Source: Defluviitaleaceae bacterium (GTDB taxonomy: Bacteria; Bacillota; Clostridia; Lachnospirales; WRBF01). From it: DNA of 64,000 nt. Below, piece by piece: positions 35,887 to 45,878 of this stretch. The notes under the pieces were generated by a model. The model worked only from the letters and a program-made list of their open reading frames with translations, was not told the DNA's origin and did not search any database. The stretch spans positions 21,903 to 85,902 of the forward strand of contig WRBF01000003.1 of assembly GCA_009784685.1 (NCBI GenBank), read 5' to 3'. The stretch's first letter is position 1; each line of letters starts with the position of its first letter. The position numbers were made by a program, and so were the translations under genes.

Positions 35887-36002
35887 AAAAGTATCACCAT
35901 AGTAATTATTGCCCTATTATCGTATAATCTATCAACCTATTATAAAGCTGTTCATATTTAATTGCAAGGATATCCTCATTAAACTCAAAAAATCAAAAAA
36001 AT

Positions 36003-36032
36003 ATAAACGGCGCAGCACACGCTGCGCCGTTT
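36003..36032 (-). terminator. Intrinsic terminator of gltS
   Basis: AAACGGCGCAGC (36005-36016) pairs perfectly with GCTGCGCCGTTT (36021-36032) across a four-base loop. On the minus strand it is followed by ATATTTTTTTG, so it terminates gltS. Confidence 0.85.
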
Positions 36033-36061
36033 GCTCGTCGCCAACTCTTAATTTTTATTTA

Positions 36062-37297
36062 TTAAGCAAAAGTCGTGATTAAGAATATAATAGTCGGTAT
36101 CGCCACAATATCAACAAATACTGCACCGCCAAGCGGTACAATCATAAACGCTTTAGGCGAGCGAAGGTTATATTTTTCGCAAATCGCACCCATACAAACA
36201 ACGGCTGTCGCAGCAATTCCCGTACCCCAACCCGCATAGCCGCCGGTCATAACCGCACTGTCGTAATTTTTGCCCATTGCACGGAACAGTATGAATATTG
36301 CAACCAAAATAAGGAATATCCATTGAACTGCAACAATTGCAAGAAGCGGAACAGCAAGGTCAATAAGTTCCCACATACGAAGGTTCATAATAGCCATCGT
36401 CAAGAATATTGACAGACCTACTTCCATTATTAGGTTAATAATTCTTGGATCAAGTTTAAGAAGTTCCTTTTTATCATTAATGTTCCTAAACACAATCGCT
36501 AAGAACATAGCCCCTACGTAATGCGGCAAAGAGAAGTTTGTAATGTCTAAAAGATCAATCAAATCTGCTATCCAAAGCCCACCGAACATAAAGACTAAAA
36601 TTATTGAGAAGTGAGACATGAATGACTTTAAACTGAACATACCTGTTGGTTCGCTTGCATCTTCTTTTACTTCAATTTTAATCTCATCTGTTTTAATTTC
36701 TACTTTGTTTTTCCTGATAATAAAATCACCAACCGGACCGCCTGTTAAGTTACCAAGAACTAAGCCAAGCGTAGCGGCGGCAACTGCAACTGCTGTCGCA
36801 CCATGAACACCAACACCTTCCGCAACAGGACCCCATGCAGCGGCGTTGCCATGCCCGCCAACCATAGATACAGGACCTGCCATAACGCCTAATACAGGGT
36901 GAATTCCGAATAAATATGCCATCCCAACTCCAATTGCTCCTTGAGCCATTGCTAAACCCCAACAAGCAATCAAAAACACAATAAGCAGGCGTCCGCCGGT
37001 TTTAAGCATTTTAAAACTCCCGCTAAAACCTACACAAGTGAAAAATGCAAGCATAAACGGTGTTTGAAAAGTAGTGTCAAAACTAACTTGCATTAAATCC
37101 GTTGCTCTTAGTATCCAAACTAAGATTGAGCAGAGAAAACCTCCGATTACAGGTGCAGGAATACACATTTTTTCTAAAAACTTAACCCTGTCTCGTATCG
37201 CATAACCAAGCAAAAGCAGCACGCTCGCAAGTGCGGCTACCCCAACCATGTTAATGCTTAATACTCGTATTCCCGCTTCATTAATTGCAATATTCAA
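36062..37297 (-). CDS. gltS: Sodium/glutamate symporter
   Basis: A 411-residue GltS-family carrier with about ten or more transmembrane segments in two inverted halves. Visible signatures are the glycine-rich reentrant loops GPVSMVGGHGNAAAWGP in the first half and AVMTGGYAGWGTGIAATAV in the second. It couples glutamate uptake to sodium. It starts with TTG behind AAAGGGGAG. Glutamate uptake fits the amino-acid-fermenting picture. Confidence 0.92.
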   Translation of the reverse strand: MNIAINEAGIRVLSINMVGVAALASVLLLLGYAIRDRVKFLEKMCIPAPVIGGFLCSILVWILRATDLMQVSFDTTFQTPFMLAFFTCVGFSGSFKMLKTGGRLLIVFLIACWGLAMAQGAIGVGMAYLFGIHPVLGVMAGPVSMVGGHGNAAAWGPVAEGVGVHGATAVAVAAATLGLVLGNLTGGPVGDFIIRKNKVEIKTDEIKIEVKEDASEPTGMFSLKSFMSHFSIILVFMFGGLWIADLIDLLDITNFSLPHYVGAMFLAIVFRNINDKKELLKLDPRIINLIMEVGLSIFLTMAIMNLRMWELIDLAVPLLAIVAVQWIFLILVAIFILFRAMGKNYDSAVMTGGYAGWGTGIAATAVVCMGAICEKYNLRSPKAFMIVPLGGAVFVDIVAIPTIIFLITTFA

Positions 37298-37438
37298 TTA
37301 AAACTCCCCTTTCCTTATTTTGTCCGCTAACCAAGCTCTTTGCGCTAGAAGACCACTCTTCAAAGTATAATCCACATATTACCAAACATCTTGTGTCTTA
37401 GCAAGAGAAATTTGTCGAAAATACATATTATTACGCAA

Positions 37439-37472
37439 AAAAACTCGACGAGATTTAACCCGCCGAGTTTTT
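37439..37472 (-). terminator. Intrinsic terminator after PepX-like gene
   Basis: On the minus strand AAAACTCGGCGGG, a short loop and TCTCGTCGAGTTTTTTT form an imperfect hairpin with a T-run, about 15 bases after the PepX-like stop. Confidence 0.75.
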
Positions 37473-37486
37473 TGTTGTTTTTTAGT

Positions 37487-40400
37487 CTATCTAAGTTCGA
37501 ATGTTACAACGTTGCTGCCGTTATTTCTTATGTCATATAAGATAGTACATCCTTCAAGTATATGACCTTCACCAAACACATAAGCGCCTCTGTGGTTCGC
37601 ATTTGCACCAGGAAGCGTAAAGCTTGATTCAAAGCGGTTGTAAGAAATATCACTAAATGTTTGAGTAACCCAGAAACTTATAGCCCACTGCCTTGAATTT
37701 CTTGCAGTTTCCCCAATTCTGATAAAGTCAGCCGGGGAGGTAGTCAAAGCAAATGTGATAATATCAAGATTAATTATCCTGCCTGTAGCTCCTCTACCTA
37801 TTGCGATTTCCCAAGTTTCTGTTATTGATTCTGATGATACAAGTCTCGCAATTATAGATATTTCAGAAGGTAAATTAAAGCGAGCCCTTATATATGACTC
37901 TATCGCTTCTGTTCTTTGTACCGAATCCATGATTGCATCAAAAGGAACAAGTATTTCTAATTTTTCCTGTATACCATACTCATCGAATAATTCGCCTCTG
38001 ATATTTTCATAAACTTCAATCACAAGCTCATCTTCAACAAAAAGAGGGCTAATAGAAGGGATATCAACGAAAGTATTTGCTCCGGTTCTAATTGTTACTT
38101 CCGGCGGGTTTTCAGGTGTTAAAGTATAGCGGTAGTCGGTTGTGAAAACCATAATCGCTAATTGCGTACCTGCTTCAAATTCCCAGTCCATTGTTTGGAA
38201 CGAGAACACATATGTATTAAACTCGCCCGGTTCCGGAATTATGCTTTGGAAATAGAAGTTAGGGATAAAGTTTTGATGCCCTGCTTCCATATAAGTTCTG
38301 CCGCGGGTAAGTCCTTCAAATCCTTCAGCAACAGTATGGAAATCACAAACAGTTATGATGTCTGTTTGGTTAGGGTTTTGAATATCAGCGTGACCCATAG
38401 TAAGCTTTTTGTAATCAATCCAGAAGTTGTTGCCTGATGGATTAACAGGTGGGTTAGGAGCTAAAATATTGATAGCACCAACACCGTTATGAGCAGGTAT
38501 AGTTCTTACAATATGTGTGTTTATACCCGCTCCTGCTCCTGCTGCGCCTGTGCCAAATGTACGCCCTTGGCTTGCAGGGCGTATTTCAACAAGAGCTGCT
38601 GAAATATTACCGAATGGGCGGTCAGAAGCGGCTTCAATACTTGCTACAATTGTTCCGCTCATTCTTACATCTTCTTCGATATCAATTACAAAAGCAAGTC
38701 TTTCTGTGCTTTGTGCTCCAAGGTTATTAACGTTAAACAAAGCTCTTTCCCAGTTAGCAAGCCGAGAAGCACGAGTGCCGTCGGCAACTATTGCACCTAC
38801 ACCACCATCACGATCAAAAAATGCCGGGGAAACAAATTGTGAACCGGCAGCAGGTGCTGCAGTAGCATTCCACCTTGGATTCCAGTGATTTTGAGCATCT
38901 TGAATAGTAAATTCACGAGATTCAGGAACCGCAAACCCTAAAGTACCTGTAGTGTTGGTTGGATTTTCCCATGAAGGCGTTAAGAAATATCTTCTGTAAG
39001 CAGCACCGGCAATTGGCCAGCTGTCAAAGCTTTCATAAGCTCCAGTAACGCTGCTTTGAATTTGAACTTTAGGCATATCTAAAGCATTGTTTGGAATCCC
39101 ATTAAGGAAATGGTCAAACCATAAATGCTGCCAGTCAAACAACGCATCATGCGTATGGAAACCACTGTGACCTGATCTATTAAGAACTACTCTCATTTCA
39201 GCGTTAGAATGCTCAGCAACTGCACGATAGAAAACATCAAAATGTCTTGGCATAACGTTAAAGTCGTTAAGAGCATGCTGCATAATTATACCTGCTGTAA
39301 TTCTGTCTGCTGTAGCAAGATAGTTGCGGTCATCCCAAAAACGGTTATAGTTACCGGATGCAATATCCTCAGCTTCTATCATAGCTGCCCAGTGAGCATC
39401 AGCATTTGCTCTAAGCATTCTGCCTTCGTCAGTATCCGCATGGAAGCGAACGAACGAAGGAATATCTCTGGCTATTGCATTTAAAGATGATGCGGCACTT
39501 ACACCTCTTCTGGTAAAACACAGTAAAGCAAGGTCAGAAGCTTCTTCACCAGGGAAACCTGCATGCCAAGCATTATTTCTGCCCGGATACATAACTGTGC
39601 CGCTTCCACGATGATAGTAATACCAATTAGAAATAGCTGCCTGTGGAATAATTAAGCCAAGTCCTTCAACGCCTGTTGCGGCTGCGGCTATCGGTAATGT
39701 TCCATTATATGAAACACCAGCCATAGCGACCATACCGTTTGACCAAGAAGTAGCATCAACTTCATAAATAGCGTTTTGGCAAGTAAAAGCACGTGCATTG
39801 CCGTTAAGCCATTGAATAGCAGCTATTGATGACAACGTTTCACAAATACCGCCTGTTGAAGTAAAACCATCAGAAAATACGTTACCAACAGAGTTAGTTG
39901 CAACTACAGCATAACCACGTACAAACATATATTGAGCAAAAGTTCCGCCGTGGTTAGTGTGCCCGCCACCGCCTGTAGCAGGGACAGGATTTCCGCGTGT
40001 AACAACATTTTCAGGTGCAACAGCAGGACGAGCGGCAGGAATTACGCCGATATCAAGAGTTGCGGCTTGTGTTCCTGTACGCCATACTCTAGCATCAACA
40101 TCCCAATAAATAGCTTCGTCTCTATCCCACGGCCAATCAGCGGCACGAGGCAGTAAACTTTCAACATCAGCAAAAGTAAAATGTGATGTATCCGGAGCTG
40201 CAAATCTAGGGCGGGTAATATCAACTACAGTGAGCGTTAAAGTACCGTCTCTATAAGGGCTTACTTCCAAAAAAGCAGGGATTCTAAGACCGGGAACACG
40301 CTCTGATTCAACCGGACGGCGAATTGTTGCCCTAATCAAATCACGTTTACCATCACCATCAGTATCAATAGGAAGCTCAATGAAGACTTCTTCTACGATA

Positions 40401-40810
40401 TTGAAGTCGTTATCTCGGTTAGGTCTTTCATTCCAAGTTGTACCAACAAGGTCATGTGTTTCATTGCCGGTCCATTGAAAAGCGGCTCCGGTTCTGCCTG
40501 TTTCAGCATCCCAAAGCGCAGGGAACAATTCAACATTTTGCAGGAATTGCTCGTAAATTGTAAGATTATTTGGAGTATCGGCAGGTTCATCTTCGTAACC
40601 CAAATGATCAACTATTGCTTCCAATTCAAGATCATCATATGCCGGTTCATCTTCGTAATAATAGTCATCATCTTCATGATAATCAATTATCGCACCATCG
40701 TAAGCGACAAGCTGCGTAATTGCCAATACCGGAGAAGACATACCCAAAAGAGCAGCTAATAAGATAGCCATAGCCCTAAACCACAAGCTTTTTTTATGAG
40801 TCCGTTTCAT
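37487..40810 (-). CDS. Secreted PepX-like Xaa-Pro dipeptidyl-peptidase (S15)
   Basis: An 1107-residue secreted protein with a signal peptide (about residues 1-30, ending SSPVLA), an acidic Tyr-rich stretch, and an S15 alpha/beta-hydrolase core. The nucleophile lies in GVSYNGTLPIAAAATGVEG (Ser near 366), the acid in HALNDFNV (near 514) and the histidine in SGHSGFH (near 547). The Xaa-Pro-type CocE C-terminal beta-sandwich follows. PepX of lactic bacteria is cytoplasmic, so the signal peptide is notable. Residues about 1023-1107 are a domain shared with the metallopeptidase upstream. It would clip Xaa-Pro dipeptides from peptides outside the cell. Confidence 0.88.
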   Translation of the reverse strand: MKRTHKKSLWFRAMAILLAALLGMSSPVLAITQLVAYDGAIIDYHEDDDYYYEDEPAYDDLELEAIVDHLGYEDEPADTPNNLTIYEQFLQNVELFPALWDAETGRTGAAFQWTGNETHDLVGTTWNERPNRDNDFNIVEEVFIELPIDTDGDGKRDLIRATIRRPVESERVPGLRIPAFLEVSPYRDGTLTLTVVDITRPRFAAPDTSHFTFADVESLLPRAADWPWDRDEAIYWDVDARVWRTGTQAATLDIGVIPAARPAVAPENVVTRGNPVPATGGGGHTNHGGTFAQYMFVRGYAVVATNSVGNVFSDGFTSTGGICETLSSIAAIQWLNGNARAFTCQNAIYEVDATSWSNGMVAMAGVSYNGTLPIAAAATGVEGLGLIIPQAAISNWYYYHRGSGTVMYPGRNNAWHAGFPGEEASDLALLCFTRRGVSAASSLNAIARDIPSFVRFHADTDEGRMLRANADAHWAAMIEAEDIASGNYNRFWDDRNYLATADRITAGIIMQHALNDFNVMPRHFDVFYRAVAEHSNAEMRVVLNRSGHSGFHTHDALFDWQHLWFDHFLNGIPNNALDMPKVQIQSSVTGAYESFDSWPIAGAAYRRYFLTPSWENPTNTTGTLGFAVPESREFTIQDAQNHWNPRWNATAAPAAGSQFVSPAFFDRDGGVGAIVADGTRASRLANWERALFNVNNLGAQSTERLAFVIDIEEDVRMSGTIVASIEAASDRPFGNISAALVEIRPASQGRTFGTGAAGAGAGINTHIVRTIPAHNGVGAINILAPNPPVNPSGNNFWIDYKKLTMGHADIQNPNQTDIITVCDFHTVAEGFEGLTRGRTYMEAGHQNFIPNFYFQSIIPEPGEFNTYVFSFQTMDWEFEAGTQLAIMVFTTDYRYTLTPENPPEVTIRTGANTFVDIPSISPLFVEDELVIEVYENIRGELFDEYGIQEKLEILVPFDAIMDSVQRTEAIESYIRARFNLPSEISIIARLVSSESITETWEIAIGRGATGRIINLDIITFALTTSPADFIRIGETARNSRQWAISFWVTQTFSDISYNRFESSFTLPGANANHRGAYVFGEGHILEGCTILYDIRNNGSNVVTFELR

Positions 40811-40839
40811 AAAGTACCTCCCTATTTTATATACTCAAA

Positions 40840-40871
40840 TTCCCGGTGATTATTATGCATATCACCGGGAA
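40840..40871 (-). terminator. Hairpin between metallopeptidase and PepX-like genes
   Basis: TTCCCGGTGAT (40840-40850) and ATCACCGGGAA (40861-40871) form an 11-bp perfect stem. No T-run follows, so it may be an attenuator or an mRNA-processing and stability site between the two genes. Confidence 0.6.
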
Positions 40872-40923
40872 CGAGTCATTTAAAATTAATAAATATTAAA
40901 TTTTACTTTTGGTACTAACCTAA

Positions 40924-43900
40924 CTATCTGAGGTCTAAAGTTACAACATTGCTGCCGTTGTTCCTTATATCGTGTAATAAAGTACGACCTGCAAGTATGT
41001 GACCTGCTTCAAATGTGAAAGCACCTCTAAAGTTAGCGTTTGGACCTGGTAAAGTAAGTTCAGTTGCAAAACGTCTGGAAGAACCGTCTCTAAACGTTTC
41101 AGTAACCCAGAAGCTAATAACCCATTGTCTTGAGTTTCTAGCTGTTTCTCTGATACTGATGAAATCACCAGGAGTCGTAGTCAATATAGACCTTGAAGTA
41201 ACTTCAATATCTGCGCCGTTAGTTATTGGCCAGTCAAGACGAAGTGTTACTGTAGCAATGTCTCCATTTACTTCAAAGTTCCAGAAGTAGAAATGAGTAA
41301 ACTGACCGTCTATCTTAAGGTCAAAGCTTGTTTGAGCGTTGTTGTTTGTTACTTCTTGCCCATTATAAACTACGTCGAACTCTACCAAAGCAGGACGAGA
41401 AGGAATTCTCTCTGAACCTGCAACAACCATAGCAGATACCGGTGCTGCGAGAGCCGATATTTCCGCAGTTCTTACTGGTCTTTGTACACCGCCCGTTCTA
41501 TGGAACGGATGAGTTTGGTTTTGGAAAGGAGTCATTTGCTCTACAGGAACAGTTCCGAATGCAGGCATTGGATGATGAGGTGTACCACCACGCTGTGCAT
41601 CAATTCCTGTTGCTTGGAAATCAGCCCCGGCAAAGTCAAATCTGTTGTTCGGGAAGTTTGGATTTGACGGCTCAAGGTTAGGATATACATCCCAAATATG
41701 TGGAACATTCCAAGATACCCATCTTATTCTATTATCAATTTGCGAACCGAATGCTGCGTTATTACGAGCTTCAGTGTATGGATTATGATGCGCAGTTTCT
41801 ATGATAGATGCGCCCCATGCCATAAGGTAGCTTGAGCTAGTCCAGTGAGCAAACTCAGGGTTTTGATCTCTAAGAAGTTCCCAATCTTCAAGCATTACTC
41901 TATAATTAGGGTTACCAACTTGAGGATTGCCGTTTGCATCATTAAACCATAAACCAAGTTCGCCGTTCCAAGAAAGTCTTCTCCATCCTTCAAAGCCCCA
42001 TGGGTCGTAACGGAAAAACTCTTCTCTTGTGCTTACAGGTGTCCATACGCCATCGTTAGTGCCTGAGAATGACTCACGCATAGTACCTGCCCAGTAGTTT
42101 GCAGCAGTTGATACATACTCGCCTCTGTTAGCTCCAAAGTATGCAGCTACGTTATCTACAGTATTCCATCTTCTTCCGTTAGCCGGATTTGTTGCAGCCA
42201 TCCAAGCAGAAGACATATCTGCGTACATTTCATGACCGAAGTTCTGTCCGCGCTGGAAGCTGTCAATACCATGTCCGCCTTCATGAAGAACAAGGTTTTC
42301 AATTCTGTATCTGTCAAGATTAAAATCTCTCATTACGTGAATATCTTCAGTTTGGAAGTTATTTCCTCCCCAACCGCCGATTCTGTATAAATCGCCGACG
42401 CTAGTTCCATGCATCTGATTCATAAACGGTAATCTACCCGGATGACGTCCGCGAACAGAACCCGCAGCAATATGCATACCGCCGCTTGATCTAACTGCAC
42501 CGTCTGCAATTCTTTGACCAGGTCTGTCATATCTTACTGATGTATTGTAGTGCCATACTGTGTTTCCAGGAGTTTGGCTGTTTGCCAAGTCGCCGGCTCC
42601 TGCGTTGCCTGTCATATTTCCGCCGGCAAGCAATCTACTGAAAGGCAGACCTGCAGGGAATGCATTTTGGAAACCGTTAACCATATTTCTGTTTCCGCCT
42701 GCATCTAATGTTCCGTCCCAACCTAAAATTGCACTTGCAAGGTGATCATGCGTTACGTCTGTATTGTTTTGGAACAAAGATTCCATTTGTAACGTAGCTG
42801 TTATAGCAACATCTTTTTGAGCAAATGGATGTCTTGGGTGTGTTCCGATAGCTGTATCAAGATAAGTGTAAAGACCTGTAAGCGCACTTCTGTAAGCTAC
42901 GCCTTGCCAAGGTTCAAACCTTGCAGGAATTCTTTCGCCTATTCTTGATAATTCATTTCCTGCCCAGTCAAGAACCGGACCTGCAGTTGCAGTTCCTGTG
43001 TATACTATAGAAACGCCTTCAGGTCTCATTCCTGCGCCGAATTCATTTATAGCTCTTTCAAGATCCACAAACTCGCCAAAAGCAAGCGGATATCTGCCAA
43101 GAGGGTTGTTGTTTGCTATCCAACCGCCGTTTGCTATGCTACGCTCGTCAAGGTCTGCCTGTGTAAATCCGTTGAAAAATCTTCCGTAAGGTCTGCCGTT
43201 ATCTAAGCGCCATTGCGGAGTAGGCACAGTACCGGTAATAAAGTTAACATTTCCTGTATTCGTTTGTAAACGAATACTGTTCCAGTGATAACCGCCTGTT
43301 TGGGAAACTTGGTTCATAGGAACCATTGTATCTCCTATCCAAACTTGCCAGTTTCCATTGTTACCGGAAGCAACAACTGCTGCTCTTGTGCTTACAACAC
43401 GGTTAAAGTAAACCATTATTTGGTTGTGAGAAGAAACAACAACATCTGTTATGTACAGAGGAGCATGAGGCACGCCTCTGAGACCTTCTGTACAAGTACC
43501 TGCAGCGCAAGCATCACAATGCGGACCAGGGAAAACATTTCCTTGACCACTATTAATAGGACGAGCACAAGCAGGAAGACCATAGTTATCAGGTTGGTTA
43601 TCTCTAAACCAAGGGGTTCTCCATTTTGAAGTGTCGTCTACTGAGCTAGCACCCTGTAAGTTTCCAACGCCTGTCCAGAATTCTTCTCTTCCGTGCAAGC
43701 CGCTTAATGCCCAGTATAAATCGTAGTCATAAAGGTACATTTCACCACGAGTGTTAACCGGCATTGACTTCCAATCGAAGTATCTGCTTTCAGGCATGAA
43801 CTCCCAGAATATCATTGCGCCGTACACATAGAAGTTTTTGATGCGCTCTGCTCTTGTGAACTCTCTTCCATCAAGGTCATGAGTCGCTGTTAATACGGTG

Positions 43901-45384
43901 TTTGGCCACAAGCCGTTTGCTATAGCATTATCAAAAGCTCTTTCGATATGTAAGTCGAAACGGAAATCATCCCAGTAGTTATTAGGACCGATTGGGAATT
44001 GTCTACTGCCTTGACGTGCGCCTACTTCCCAGAAGAAGTCAAAAACTGCCTCTCCCAAATAAAAGAAGTCTGATCTTGGGCGTGCTGATACACGACGAGA
44101 TTCGTCGATATTTTCATTGTATACACGCTGACCGTTAGCATCAATTGTGAATATTGTTTCACCATATGCGTTCATAGGGCTGTCATGACGCATAATGTCA
44201 TCAGAAGTAACAACTACAAATGGTCTTTCGAAAGAACCGTATCTTTGGTTAAAGTTGCCGGGCACTGTTGTAGCTTTAATGCTTCGGCGGGTGAAAGTAT
44301 CTTCAGTTACGCCATGAACATAAAGATCACGGAACTGAGGAGCTTCATAAACCGATTGAGCCGGACCTACGATAAGCGTATTAAAGCCCGATCTAACCAT
44401 TGGCAACGCAAGGAACTCGCCCCTGCCAAAGAATCTGTGAAGACCTTCGCCAACTTGTCTTACGATAAACTCTTCATTATATCTAGGTTCCATATTCGGA
44501 CCAAAGATATTCATAGAATGTGCATTAGCAGGAAGCGTTTGGTGATTGCCAACACCTTGACCTGCACTGGTCATGCCGCCTACACGCCCATTGTTTCCGC
44601 CATCACCTGAAATATAAGTAAGAACTCTAGACATATGTCCCAAGTTTCTTTCTGTGTAAAACGGATTCCATGTTGCTTGAACCGTTTTAACATTTTCGAT
44701 TTCTTCTTCAGCACGAGGACCGGCTAGCTCTTCTGCTTCTACTTCATCATTATCTTCCGCACCAACAGTATAGTCGTCAACGATTGCTTCATTAAGATAC
44801 TCAACATCTTCGATGTCTTCAATATTTCCATCTTCCACATTTTCTTCGTCCGCAACAACTTCTACAGTAATTCTTGCAGCAGCTACAGGACCTCTTATGT
44901 GGTCAGTTTGTGCAAGCCAAGCTTCTGAAGTCGTAAGTTCACGTCTTCTTCCGCGTGGTTCGCCTGCATCAAGTTCTTCTGTTAAACGAACGTTAACAAC
45001 GCCGCCTCTTTCACCAAAAGAACCAAAGTTGAAATAAGAAAGGAATTCCCACTCTACAGGTTCACCATCAACATTAATAGTGAAAACTGATTGTGCGTGA
45101 GCATTATTCAAAATTGGTTGAGTGTATTCGATTTCAAGCACTTCGCCTGTAATCAAAAATACATTACCGAGAACGCCAGCTTCAACATTCTCAAAAATTT
45201 CATCTTCTAATTCATTGACTAACACGGGCAATTCTGCCTCAAGTTCCGATTCCTCGTTATCTTCTACAGGCGCAGCTTCAATTGTCGGAGGATTATTTAT
45301 AGGATCCTCAATATCATATGCAAATGCCGTAAGTGTAGGTAAAATGAGGAATAAGGACAACAGTATTGATACTGCCTTTTTCAT
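40924..45384 (-). CDS. Giant secreted putative zinc metallopeptidase
   Basis: A 1486-residue protein with a signal peptide (about residues 1-22), acidic linkers, an N-terminal beta region with FTINVDGEPVEWEFL, an unannotated middle with a four-Cys segment (CARP..., HCDACAAGTC), and a zinc motif HEGGH in LVLHEGGHGIDSF near residue 1035, with a candidate third ligand in HEMYADMSSAW. HExxHx(I)D followed by Glu is reminiscent of gluzincins such as the anthrax lethal factor-type family, but I cannot name the family. The last 85 residues match the end of the PepX-like protein. Probably an extracellular protease or surface hydrolase. Confidence 0.75.
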   Translation of the reverse strand: MKKAVSILLSLFLILPTLTAFAYDIEDPINNPPTIEAAPVEDNEESELEAELPVLVNELEDEIFENVEAGVLGNVFLITGEVLEIEYTQPILNNAHAQSVFTINVDGEPVEWEFLSYFNFGSFGERGGVVNVRLTEELDAGEPRGRRRELTTSEAWLAQTDHIRGPVAAARITVEVVADEENVEDGNIEDIEDVEYLNEAIVDDYTVGAEDNDEVEAEELAGPRAEEEIENVKTVQATWNPFYTERNLGHMSRVLTYISGDGGNNGRVGGMTSAGQGVGNHQTLPANAHSMNIFGPNMEPRYNEEFIVRQVGEGLHRFFGRGEFLALPMVRSGFNTLIVGPAQSVYEAPQFRDLYVHGVTEDTFTRRSIKATTVPGNFNQRYGSFERPFVVVTSDDIMRHDSPMNAYGETIFTIDANGQRVYNENIDESRRVSARPRSDFFYLGEAVFDFFWEVGARQGSRQFPIGPNNYWDDFRFDLHIERAFDNAIANGLWPNTVLTATHDLDGREFTRAERIKNFYVYGAMIFWEFMPESRYFDWKSMPVNTRGEMYLYDYDLYWALSGLHGREEFWTGVGNLQGASSVDDTSKWRTPWFRDNQPDNYGLPACARPINSGQGNVFPGPHCDACAAGTCTEGLRGVPHAPLYITDVVVSSHNQIMVYFNRVVSTRAAVVASGNNGNWQVWIGDTMVPMNQVSQTGGYHWNSIRLQTNTGNVNFITGTVPTPQWRLDNGRPYGRFFNGFTQADLDERSIANGGWIANNNPLGRYPLAFGEFVDLERAINEFGAGMRPEGVSIVYTGTATAGPVLDWAGNELSRIGERIPARFEPWQGVAYRSALTGLYTYLDTAIGTHPRHPFAQKDVAITATLQMESLFQNNTDVTHDHLASAILGWDGTLDAGGNRNMVNGFQNAFPAGLPFSRLLAGGNMTGNAGAGDLANSQTPGNTVWHYNTSVRYDRPGQRIADGAVRSSGGMHIAAGSVRGRHPGRLPFMNQMHGTSVGDLYRIGGWGGNNFQTEDIHVMRDFNLDRYRIENLVLHEGGHGIDSFQRGQNFGHEMYADMSSAWMAATNPANGRRWNTVDNVAAYFGANRGEYVSTAANYWAGTMRESFSGTNDGVWTPVSTREEFFRYDPWGFEGWRRLSWNGELGLWFNDANGNPQVGNPNYRVMLEDWELLRDQNPEFAHWTSSSYLMAWGASIIETAHHNPYTEARNNAAFGSQIDNRIRWVSWNVPHIWDVYPNLEPSNPNFPNNRFDFAGADFQATGIDAQRGGTPHHPMPAFGTVPVEQMTPFQNQTHPFHRTGGVQRPVRTAEISALAAPVSAMVVAGSERIPSRPALVEFDVVYNGQEVTNNNAQTSFDLKIDGQFTHFYFWNFEVNGDIATVTLRLDWPITNGADIEVTSRSILTTTPGDFISIRETARNSRQWVISFWVTETFRDGSSRRFATELTLPGPNANFRGAFTFEAGHILAGRTLLHDIRNNGSNVVTLDLR

Positions 45385-45660
45385 TAAATCACTTCCTTAA
45401 AATAAAAGTATTGCCTCTTTTCTTAACGGGGTTGTGGTTCCCCTATTCACTGCCGGGTGTGACCTGCGGCTGAAAATCAAAAAAGCCGTCCCTAAGTATA
45501 TTGAGGAAACAGTGAAGCCTCATTGCTAACACGCAACGTGGTTAAGCGGTCTCTTTTATTTTGGAGTTGTGATTCTCCGTTTTTAAAAATGCGGCAGACA
45601 AATTTATGCTTTTTCTGGTTTTATGTCACGCTGCCGTCTTTTTAGCACCTCCTTTGGATT
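45385..45660 (-). ncRNA. Structured leader of metallopeptidase gene with AACCACAA-type hairpins
   Basis: On the minus strand GGGG-AACCACAA-CCCC (45443-45428) and GGAG-AATCACAA-CTCC (45578-45563) form two small hairpins like those before the third TasA-like gene, with the same 3' flanks (AAAATAAAAG after the first, AAAAG then GGCAATA after the second). A CGGCAG/CTGCCG stem lies near 45590-45641. A regulatory leader RNA is inferred. Confidence 0.55.
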
Positions 45661-45878
45661 ATAAAAAACGCCGCAAAGTTTATGCAGCTAAAAGTGGCAT
45701 AACATTATGTAGCCAAATAATTATAAATCTATTATCATACGAACATTTATCTATCATTTATTATATATAAAATACCAGTCCTAGTCAATACTTTAATTTC
45801 ACTAAAAGACAATTTTCAAACCCGGCATAAAAGCTGATAAATACGTATAAACTCAGTATTCGCACAGCTTTCGCCCTC
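45660..45878. other. AT-rich intergenic region without gene
   Basis: This stretch holds no credible coding frame and no recognised RNA. It separates the divergent metallopeptidase and cobalamin adenosyltransferase genes and probably contains the minus-strand promoter of the former, which I could not place. Confidence 0.5.

Noticed and set aside
36750..36965. Cys/Trp/Ser-rich 71-residue frame within gltS
   Set aside because: Same strand, other frame inside the conserved gltS glycine-rich loop; composition artefact.
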